Positions 1 through 4,776 of a DNA stretch of 16,687 nt are shown piece by piece. The stretch's first letter is position 1. The number at the start of each line of letters is the position of its first letter. A program made the translations under genes and the position numbers. The notes under the pieces are model-generated. The model made no database searches, was not told where the DNA came from, and saw only the letters and a program-made list of their open reading frames with translations. The stretch is taken from positions 1 through 16,687 of the forward strand of contig JAGDVT010000005.1 in the NCBI GenBank assembly GCA_023255765.1. Reading direction: 5' to 3'. This DNA is from Candidatus Paceibacter sp. Lineage in GTDB: Bacteria; Patescibacteriota; Minisyncoccia; UBA6257; HR35.

Positions 1-14
1 AGCGAGGCAATATA

Positions 15-32
15 TTTTTGCTAAAGCAAAAA
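15..32. repeat. Short A/T-flanked inverted repeat near left edge
   Basis: TTTTTGCT (15-22) and AGCAAAAA (25-32) are perfect 8-bp inverted arms around a 2-nt loop. The hairpin could end a transcript whose gene lies left of the window, but neither side has a clear long U-run, so I do not call it a terminator. Confidence 0.4.
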
Positions 33-151
33 CATGCAGGAATAATAAAAGTTTAAAATAATAGGGGTGGAGGGTGACAGCCTTGAAGTGAAAAAATAGC
101 AAAAAGCAAAGCTAGGTTTGCGAGCGAAATTCGGGTAGGCCGTGGGAGAAT

Positions 152-182
152 GTCCGAGCCGAAGCGTAAGCGAAGGCCGGAC
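152..182 (+). other. Hairpin with GNRA-type loop
   Basis: GTCCG (152-156) pairs with CGGAC (178-182). After a single bulged A, GCC (158-160) pairs with GGC (175-177). The interior reads GAAGCGTAAGCGAA: a GC/GC pair closes a GTAA (GNRA) tetraloop, with symmetric GAA/GAA internal-loop sides that could form tandem sheared pairs. Such features are typical of folded RNAs rather than DNA-only palindromes and favour the plus strand as the RNA strand. Confidence 0.45.
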
Positions 183-222
183 TGGCGATTGAGCGAGCAA
201 ACTCGCTTTGCATAAAAAGGCG

Positions 223-263
223 CCATGCAGGGAGGAGGGGATGAAATCCCATCCTCCCTATGG
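223..263. repeat. Long near-perfect hairpin
   Basis: Arms CCAT (223-226), AGGGAGGA (229-236) and GGGAT (238-242) pair with ATCCC (246-250), TCCTCCCT (252-259) and ATGG (260-263). That is 17 base pairs interrupted by a 2-nt bulge and one G/A mismatch, with a GAA loop. There is no T-run on either side, so it does not look like an intrinsic terminator. Confidence 0.6.
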
Positions 264-316
264 ATTCTAGGTGGAGGGTGGGGTGGTGCGGGGAAGGTGT
301 GGCCAAGAGGTATATT

Positions 317-388
317 CGGGGTGTAGCACAGTGGTAGTGCGCTGGCATGGGGGGCCAGAGGTCCCGGGTTCGATTCCCGGCACCCCGA
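317..388 (+). tRNA. tRNA-Pro (anticodon GGG)
   Basis: A full cloverleaf is visible: acceptor CGGGGTG/CACCCCG, D stem GCAC/GTGC, anticodon stem CTGGC/GCCAG, T arm CCGGG-TTCGATT-CCCGG. The anticodon at 349-351 is GGG (reads CCC, CCU). C1-G72, A73 and G37 are the usual bacterial tRNA-Pro identity features. The 3' CCA is not encoded. The mature tRNA ends 31 nt before the ATG of the next gene on the same strand. Confidence 0.95.
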
Positions 389-419
389 CTATTTTTCTTA
401 TAAACAATAAATATCTAAA

Positions 420-1130
420 ATGTTTAATAATAAAAACTTACAACCTGGATTTGATTATATACCAGAAGAAAACATAGATTTAGAAGCTACAATTAGAAAC
501 ATATATAGATTAATTTCTGAAATTGACAAAGATGGATATTCTTATTTAACTGAGCCAATTAAAAGATATATAGAAAAATCTTTAGATGAAAAAGGTGCTA
601 TCAAACCAACAAGAGTAAATTATCTTGAAAAAATTGTTAATAAAATTTATTATGATGTGTATAAAAGATTAAAAGAAGTTGAAAAAAGTAGAAATAACTA
701 TGAAACAGATCTAATGAAACGTGATCTTTATATAATTCCATTTGAGGGTGAAGGTTATTATGGTCCTAATTATATAAAATTTATAAGAATAGATGAAAAA
801 ACATGGCAAACTTCTGAAATTGGAGAAGGTTATACTACTACATGCAGTAAAGAACCTTCTTGGCTTAAATTCGAAATACCAAAAAGTGAAAATTGGCAGA
901 TAATAAAAGAAGAGGGGAATATAACACTTTTCGGTTCGCTTACTAGAAAAATAAAAGGTAAAATAGCAGGAATTGATGTTACAATATACCAGATCACCAG
1001 AAGGCATGAAAATGGTTTTTGTTGGTATTATGAGCTTGAATTTAATACTGAAGAAGATGCTTATAAATTTGCTAAATTTCTTTTGAAGAAAGAAACAGAA
1101 TCGCAGGCTTTATTTAAAAATTTAAAATAA
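420..1130 (+). CDS. Hypothetical protein, 236 aa
   Basis: I do not recognise this protein. No signal peptide or membrane helix is visible. Residues 1-100 are charged and probably alpha-helical. Residues about 101-236 look mixed alpha/beta, with an aromatic and glycine-rich stretch (FEGEGYYGPNYIKF, about 108-121) and a WYYELEF segment before a final helix. It has only two cysteines and no obvious catalytic motif. ATG at 420 is the first usable start: upstream in this frame lies tRNA-Pro, and no Shine-Dalgarno sequence precedes the ATG, as for most genes here. It converges on thrS with only 3 bp between the stops. Base composition matches the neighbouring genes. The length and clean frame make it a likely real gene, of unknown function. 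Confidence 0.8.
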   Translation: MFNNKNLQPGFDYIPEENIDLEATIRNIYRLISEIDKDGYSYLTEPIKRYIEKSLDEKGAIKPTRVNYLEKIVNKIYYDVYKRLKEVEKSRNNYETDLMKRDLYIIPFEGEGYYGPNYIKFIRIDEKTWQTSEIGEGYTTTCSKEPSWLKFEIPKSENWQIIKEEGNITLFGSLTRKIKGKIAGIDVTIYQITRRHENGFCWYYELEFNTEEDAYKFAKFLLKKETESQALFKNLK

Positions 1131-1133
1131 AAA

Positions 1134-2933
1134 CTATAATTCTTTTTCTATAATTTCTATAAATTTGCTTATTTCCATATTACCCAGATCTCCTTCTTTG
1201 TGTTTTCTAACAGAAATAGTATTATCTTTCTCTTCTTTATCTCCTACAATTATCATATAAGGAATTTTTTCTTTTTCTGCATTTAATATTCTCTTTGATA
1301 AAGTTTCGTCTGCTTCCCACAACTCTACTCTAAATTTATTAAGCTCATTTTTAACTTTATTCGCATAATTTAAATTACTTTCTTTGATAGGGAGAATAAC
1401 TATTTGGACTGGGGCAAGCCACAGTGGAAAATCTCCTCCATAATATTCAATCAATAAGCCGAAAAATCTTTCTAAAGATCCTAAAAGTGCCCGGTGTATC
1501 ATAAAAGGATATTTTTCTTTACCATCTTTATCTATGTAAGTTATATTGAATCTATGTGGTAAATTAAAATCAAGTTGAATTGTTGAAATTTGCCATTCTC
1601 TATCTAATACATCTTTTACCTTAATATCTATTTTAGGCCCATAAAATGCAGCTTCTCCTTTCATTATTTTATATTCCCATCCAACTTTTTCTACTGCTTT
1701 TTTAAGAGCATTTATAGCAAAATTCCAATTTTTTGTTGTGCCTAAATAATCTTTTTTCTTTGTGGGGTCCCATATACTTAAATCAACAGCAAAATTTTTA
1801 AACCCAAATTTTTCTAAAACATATTTAACCAAATTTACACAATTTAAAATTTCCTCTTCTAATTGATCCTCTCTGCATAATATATGACCATCATCTTGTG
1901 TAAATCCTCTAACTCTTGTAAGACCTGAAAGAGTTCCTGATCTTTCGTATCTATACACAGTTCCTAACTCAGCATATCTAATTGGTAAATCTTTATAGCT
2001 TTTTGGCCAACTTTTATAAATCATCAAATGAAATGGACAATTCATTGGTTTAAGGTAATATTCTTCGCCCTCTATATTAATAGGAGAATACATATTTTCT
2101 TTATAAAAACTTAAATGACCTGATATTTCAAACAATTTCTTTTTAGCTATATGAGGAGTGAAAACCAGCTGGTAATTATTTTTTTTATAAGTTTCAATTA
2201 AAAAATCTTGAATAATTTGTCTAATTATACCTCCCTTAGGTAACCACAAAATTAAACCTGCTCCAATATTTTCATTTGTTGTAAAAAGCTTTAACTCTTC
2301 TCCTAACTTTCTATGATCTCTTTTTTGGGCTTCTTCTTGTTTTTTAATATAGTTTTCTAATTCATCTTTACTTAAAAATGCTAAACCGTATATTCTTGTA
2401 AGCATAGGATTTTTTTCGTCGCCTCTCCAGTAAGCTCCTGCTAATTTTATTAATTTGAATCCATCTATTGGAATTTCTGAGCTTTTTTTTACATGCCCAC
2501 CTTCGCATAAATCTATAAAAATATCTGATTTATATAAAGTAACTTCGTTTAATTTTTTTGGTTTTTTCTTTTTTGATTTAATCTCAATTATTTCGTTGTA
2601 ATCAGTTGTTCCGTATTTTTTTAAATCTTTTAGCAATTCTATCTTAAACGGTTGGTTTAATTTTTTAAAAAGTTTTACTGCTTTATCAATGCTAATTTTC
2701 TGTTTTTCGAATTTTATGTTTTTTTGGATAAGTTCTTTTATCTTTTCTTCTAGCTTTGGCAAAAAATTTTCATCTATTTTTTTAGAAAATAAAATATCAT
2801 AATAGAAACCATTTTCAATCACTGGGCCTATGCCAAATTTAGCATTAGGATCAAAATATAAAACTGCTGTAGCAAGTAAGTGCGCTAGAGAATGTCTAAT
2901 TTTATATAACAGGTTCTTCTTATCTTTTTTCAT
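1134..2933 (-). CDS. thrS: Threonyl-tRNA synthetase (lacks TGS domain)
   Basis: Charges tRNA-Thr with threonine in the cytoplasm. The 599 residues start directly in the editing domain (HSLAH at 14-18, with C143 and H147 of the CEGGH block). The class II catalytic core follows. The zinc ligands fit C299 (MNCPFH), H350 (DDGHILC) and H480 (IHRALLGSLERF); the 51-residue step from C to H equals that of E. coli C334-H385. Motif 2 is around 318-345 and motif 3 around 479-500. The anticodon-binding domain runs from about 507 to the end (LAPVQIVILP, then GDKEEKDNTISVRK). The N-terminal TGS domain, about 60 residues in most bacterial ThrRS, is missing. The editing residues are kept, so proofreading of Ser-tRNA-Thr should remain. 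No Shine-Dalgarno sequence precedes ATG 2933. A leader of up to about 220 nt may lie upstream. Confidence 0.97.
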   Translation of the reverse strand: MKKDKKNLLYKIRHSLAHLLATAVLYFDPNAKFGIGPVIENGFYYDILFSKKIDENFLPKLEEKIKELIQKNIKFEKQKISIDKAVKLFKKLNQPFKIELLKDLKKYGTTDYNEIIEIKSKKKKPKKLNEVTLYKSDIFIDLCEGGHVKKSSEIPIDGFKLIKLAGAYWRGDEKNPMLTRIYGLAFLSKDELENYIKKQEEAQKRDHRKLGEELKLFTTNENIGAGLILWLPKGGIIRQIIQDFLIETYKKNNYQLVFTPHIAKKKLFEISGHLSFYKENMYSPINIEGEEYYLKPMNCPFHLMIYKSWPKSYKDLPIRYAELGTVYRYERSGTLSGLTRVRGFTQDDGHILCREDQLEEEILNCVNLVKYVLEKFGFKNFAVDLSIWDPTKKKDYLGTTKNWNFAINALKKAVEKVGWEYKIMKGEAAFYGPKIDIKVKDVLDREWQISTIQLDFNLPHRFNITYIDKDGKEKYPFMIHRALLGSLERFFGLLIEYYGGDFPLWLAPVQIVILPIKESNLNYANKVKNELNKFRVELWEADETLSKRILNAEKEKIPYMIIVGDKEEKDNTISVRKHKEGDLGNMEISKFIEIIEKEL

Positions 2934-3054
2934 TATTAAATTTTTAGATAATAAATAAATGAAATCTAAATTGTAGTGGCGTAATTTAATTTATATTATT
3001 TACAAAAAATCTATTTAGAAAATCAATAAAAAGTAAAATACCTAACAGGAGCAC

Positions 3055-3120
3055 TTATTTTTTGGACTTTCCAGAACGAGGGCAGTTATTTGATTTTTTT
3101 GTGTTTTTCTTTCTTTGCAT
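3055..3120 (-). CDS. Possible 21-codon ORF in the thrS leader
   Basis: From ATG 3120 to TAA 3055 an open frame encodes 21 residues: a very basic N-terminal half (MQRKKNTKKS) and an end around NNCPRSGKSKK. An in-frame TAA sits immediately before the ATG, so the start is fixed. The second half uses GC-richer codons than the surroundings. A TATAAT box lies about 40 nt upstream (3161-3166), but there is no Shine-Dalgarno sequence. It could be a tiny basic protein or chance. It has a single threonine codon, so a threonine attenuator peptide is unlikely. Confidence 0.3.
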   Translation of the reverse strand: MQRKKNTKKSNNCPRSGKSKK

Positions 3121-3160
3121 TTAAAGAAGATTTTTAATCCGACCTTTTATCTTTTAAAAT

Positions 3161-3166
3161 ATTATA
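3161..3166 (-). promoter_or_regulatory. Candidate -10 box for the thrS leader transcript
   Basis: TATAAT on the minus strand, just beyond the terminator of the upstream zinc-ribbon gene. The corresponding -35 position reads TTTATT, a weak match. If used, the thrS mRNA would start near 3154 and carry a leader of about 220 nt including the small ORF. Confidence 0.4.
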
Positions 3167-3177
3167 AACTTAATTTT

Positions 3178-3227
3178 TAAAATAATAAAGGGCCGTGGTT
3201 TTTGTAACCTCTCTGCCACCACGGCCC
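3178..3227 (-). terminator. Intrinsic terminator of the zinc-ribbon gene
   Basis: Read on the minus strand, ACCACGGCCC (3227-3218 region) and GGGCCGTGGT (3190-3199) form a perfect 10-bp GC-rich stem with an 18-nt loop, followed by a T-rich tail (TTTATTATTTT). It lies 26 bp after the zinc-ribbon stop codon. It is the only convincing intrinsic terminator in the window. Confidence 0.75.
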
Positions 3228-3250
3228 AACCCTCATACGGGCATTAACGG

Positions 3251-3289
3251 CATTAACGGCGGCAATTCTTAATAGGGCCGCCGTTAATG
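3251..3289 (-). other. Hairpin spanning the zinc-ribbon stop codon
   Basis: CATTAACGGCGGC (3251-3263) and GCCGCCGTTAATG (3277-3289) are a perfect 13-bp inverted repeat with a 13-nt loop. One arm contains the TAA stop (3253-3255) and the other encodes part of the glycine-rich tail. CATTAACGG is also tandemly repeated at 3242-3259. A stable stem at the end of the reading frame could protect the mRNA from 3' decay or slow terminating ribosomes. Confidence 0.6.
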
Positions 3290-3483
3290 TAACCACCACC
3301 TCCTTTCTTCTTTTTCTTCTTGATGAAGAAATTATTGGTTTCTACTCCATAATCATTATTAGAATTAGAATTACACATTAACCAGGTATTACAGGTAGGA
3401 CATTTTACAGTCCCACCTACCTGGTGTTTTGGTAATGAAAACAACGTCCCGCACTTTTTGCACTCTCCTTCGCACCACTTCAT
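3253..3483 (-). CDS. Small zinc-ribbon protein with Lys/Gly tail
   Basis: A 76-residue cytoplasmic protein. Numbering from the chosen start, C8-x2-C11 and C28-x2-C31 form a zinc-ribbon pattern (CKKCG and CPTC), with further cysteines at 4, 37 and 74. After an Asn-rich linker comes a run of six lysines (about 55-60), four glycines, and a basic end. The start at 3483 is preferred over an in-frame ATG at 3489: AAGGAGG at 3491-3497 lies 7 nt before 3483 but only 1 nt before 3489. It is a stand-alone unit with its own consensus promoter, strong RBS and terminator, unlike every other gene here, which suggests high or separate expression. The ribbon plus basic tail suggests nucleic-acid or ribosome binding, but that is inference. 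Confidence 0.8.
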   Translation of the reverse strand: MKWCEGECKKCGTLFSLPKHQVGGTVKCPTCNTWLMCNSNSNNDYGVETNNFFIKKKKKKGGGGYINGGPIKNCRR

Positions 3484-3490
3484 GCTCATC

Positions 3491-3497
3491 CCTCCTT
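3491..3497 (-). promoter_or_regulatory. Strong Shine-Dalgarno that decides the zinc-ribbon start
   Basis: AAGGAGG on the minus strand, 7 nt before ATG 3483. It is the only full-length match to the anti-Shine-Dalgarno sequence that I found upstream of a gene in the window. Confidence 0.8.
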
Positions 3498-3513
3498 TTT
3501 AGAGTATCATAAA

Positions 3514-3543
3514 ATTTTAAATTATTAACTCTTTATTTGTCAA
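3514..3543 (-). promoter_or_regulatory. Consensus sigma70-type promoter of the zinc-ribbon gene
   Basis: TTGACA (3538-3543, consensus -35) is followed after 18 bp by TAAAAT (3514-3519, 5 of 6 to TATAAT). The -35 lies in the last codons of the upstream membrane-protein gene. Transcription from about 3507 would give a short leader carrying the Shine-Dalgarno sequence. Confidence 0.65.
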
Positions 3544-4393
3544 GCATTTTTAAAAAATTATCTGGCAAAATTGTTCCTAATATAGGTAAGTAAGTTGTAA
3601 TGATTCTATAATATAAAAGCGAAATCAAATATAAATATGGATTAAAACCTAAATAGTAGATAAATAATGTTGCCAGCGATTCGCTTGCACCTGTTCCATA
3701 TAAAAATGGTGATATAGATGAAACTAATACCCAAATTAAATAACTTATTAAAGCTGTATAAACATCTAAATTATTGTTAAAGATATAAAGAGAAAATAAG
3801 AATGTGATAAAACTTATTATCTCTAAAAAAAGAGCTGTTAATATTGTTTTAATGTAATCTTTAAATTTAATACTTTTAAACAAAATTTCTTTTAAAAGCA
3901 GCAGCATTATTGTATAAATCAACAATCCTAAAATAAAAATAATTATTATTTTATATAGAAATATAATGAAAAACAAAGAAGAGCCAAGCAAAATTATTAT
4001 ACTATAATCAAAATAAATTTTTGAAGATTTTTTAATATCTAAGCCTAAATTTAATATAGGTGAAGCAGGTCCCAAAGGTGAGAATGTTCTTTTAAAATGA
4101 ATCTTAAAATATATTTTGGAGATTTCTGAGTAATTTTTTTCTATGTTATTTATTTTGAAGATTAATTTCCAAATGATAAAATGTAATATTACTATAAGTA
4201 AGGCTGCCACTAAACTTAAGATTAATAAAAAAATATTATGTGATAAATATGGAACAATAAGCTTTAAATAATAAAACAAATTTTCCTTAAATTTTTCTAT
4301 TTTTAAAAAAACTAAAAGAACTATAAATACAATTAAAAAATTTTCCAAAATCAAAATTATATTAAAAAATTTATTTTTATCAATTTTTGTCAT
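3533..4393 (-). CDS. Polytopic membrane protein, UPF0104/LPG-synthase TM (flippase-like) family
   Basis: A 286-residue, very hydrophobic protein with about eight predicted membrane segments (roughly 11-30, 50-68, 69-80, 128-146, 149-168, 184-204, 212-232, 240-278). The block ISPFLYGTGASESLATLF (227-244) and the following YRIITTYLPILG (262-273) resemble the conserved C-terminal signature of the UPF0104 / lysylphosphatidylglycerol-synthase transmembrane domain family (a Gly-rich turn before an acidic residue, then YR..t...P...G). Family members are lipid or polyprenol-glycan flippase-like proteins or MprF membrane domains. There is no soluble aminoacyl-transferase domain, so this is the stand-alone type. 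The substrate is unknown. Its start overlaps the upstream 114-aa gene by 4 bp (ATGA), so the two are translationally coupled. Confidence 0.65.
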   Translation of the reverse strand: MTKIDKNKFFNIILILENFLIVFIVLLVFLKIEKFKENLFYYLKLIVPYLSHNIFLLILSLVAALLIVILHFIIWKLIFKINNIEKNYSEISKIYFKIHFKRTFSPLGPASPILNLGLDIKKSSKIYFDYSIIILLGSSLFFIIFLYKIIIIFILGLLIYTIMLLLLKEILFKSIKFKDYIKTILTALFLEIISFITFLFSLYIFNNNLDVYTALISYLIWVLVSSISPFLYGTGASESLATLFIYYLGFNPYLYLISLLYYRIITTYLPILGTILPDNFLKMLDK

Positions 4394-4734
4394 TCTTTAT
4401 AGGCTATAAATTTAATAATAATAACTTTTAATTCATCTAAAAAACGATCTCTGTTATCTATAATTTCTTCATTTGTCTCTCCTTTTATAACTATAATTCC
4501 TTTTTCTAATAATTTACTTAATGTTTTTAAAGCTAATTCTCTTTTTTCGTATAAAGATTTCTCTTTCAAATTCATAGCTTCTGTTAATGTTTCTTTTAAA
4601 ATATTTTTTAAATCTTCTTTTTTATCTTCTTTGAAATCAATAATATTTGCCTCCTTCAATTCCTGAAGTTTTTTCATAAATTCTTCTAAAAATCTCTCTT
4701 TTTTCCTTTCTATATTTATAGATATTCCTCTCAT
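4390..4734 (-). CDS. Hypothetical small helical protein, 114 aa
   Basis: I do not recognise it. The sequence is highly charged (many K and E), has no cysteine or membrane segment, and looks almost wholly alpha-helical with possible coiled coil. The C-terminal part (GETNEEIIDNRDRFLDELKVIIIKFI) is amphipathic. It is the first gene of a two-gene unit with the downstream membrane protein (4-bp ATGA overlap), so it may be a cytoplasmic partner or regulator of it; this is inference. A TATAAT box ends 9 nt before the ATG with no Shine-Dalgarno sequence, which suggests a leaderless or near-leaderless mRNA. The gene diverges from lepA. Confidence 0.75.
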   Translation of the reverse strand: MRGISINIERKKERFLEEFMKKLQELKEANIIDFKEDKKEDLKNILKETLTEAMNLKEKSLYEKRELALKTLSKLLEKGIIVIKGETNEEIIDNRDRFLDELKVIIIKFIAYKE

Positions 4735-4736
4735 AA

Positions 4737-4776
4737 TTTTAAAATTATAAACTAAACCTATTTTATAATTTTAAAA
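4737..4776. promoter_or_regulatory. Mirror-image divergent promoter (114-aa gene / lepA)
   Basis: A perfect 15-bp inverted repeat (4737-4751 and 4762-4776, 10-bp spacer) fills nearly the whole gap between the two genes. Each arm carries TATAAT followed by TTTAAAA. Toward lepA the box is 4764-4769, 7 nt before ATG 4777; toward the 114-aa gene it is 4744-4749, 9 nt before ATG 4734. No -35 match is seen at the expected positions. The geometry implies transcripts starting at or within a few nt of each start codon, and mutual exclusion of RNA polymerase is possible. Confidence 0.6.

Larger units (their letters stand above)
66..280. repeat. 11-bp direct repeats flanking the structured segment
   Basis: GGTGGAGGGTG occurs at 66-76 and again, identically, at 270-280. 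The copies enclose about 190 bp of GC-rich, hairpin-forming DNA. This could be a target-site duplication around a small inserted element, or a repeated strand of an RNA structure. No transposase or clear terminal inverted repeats are visible, so the origin is open. Confidence 0.4.
60..316. other. GC-rich structured non-coding segment, possible unrecognised RNA
   Basis: This stretch is far richer in G and C than the genes around it and folds into several local hairpins. Plus-strand examples are GCAAA/TTTGC (106-121), the bulged stem at 152-182, AGCGAG/CTCGCT around 193-208, and the long stem at 223-263. GC-rich islands in AT-rich genomes are often structured RNAs. It ends at tRNA-Pro. I looked for RNase P, tmRNA, SRP and 6S signatures: the RNase P conserved blocks, a tmRNA TTCGA/CCA 3' end and an SRP GGAA-loop domain are all absent. 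The strand and ends of any transcript are unknown. A palindromic intergenic repeat or a small mobile element is the main alternative. Confidence 0.45.

Noticed and set aside
60..316. RNase P RNA, tmRNA, SRP RNA or 6S RNA
   Set aside because: Partial similarity such as GGGTAGGC near 137 was noted, but the RNase P GGAAAGTCC and ACAGAA-CCGGCTTA blocks, the tmRNA tRNA-like end and the SRP loop are all missing.
112..348. 78-codon open frame on the minus strand across the structured segment and part of tRNA-Pro
   Set aside because: It runs antisense through a tRNA and palindromic GC-rich DNA, has low-complexity His/Pro/Ala content unlike the other proteins here, and has no RBS or promoter.
271..477. 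68-codon plus-strand frame reading through tRNA-Pro
   Set aside because: Most of it is the tRNA and the G-rich tract, and it overlaps the 236-aa gene in another frame.
711..1007. 98-codon minus-strand frame inside the 236-aa gene
   Set aside because: Antisense shadow of a gene with better codon pattern; Phe/Tyr/Ser-rich product typical of reverse reading of Lys/Glu-rich DNA.
2934..3166. T-box or classical threonine attenuator before thrS
   Set aside because: No T-box AGGGTGG block, no run of threonine codons and no terminator/antiterminator pair before thrS.
3481..3489. Upstream ATG 3489 as the zinc-ribbon start
   Set aside because: The Shine-Dalgarno sequence ends 1 nt before it, too close; ATG 3483 has the correct 7-nt spacing.
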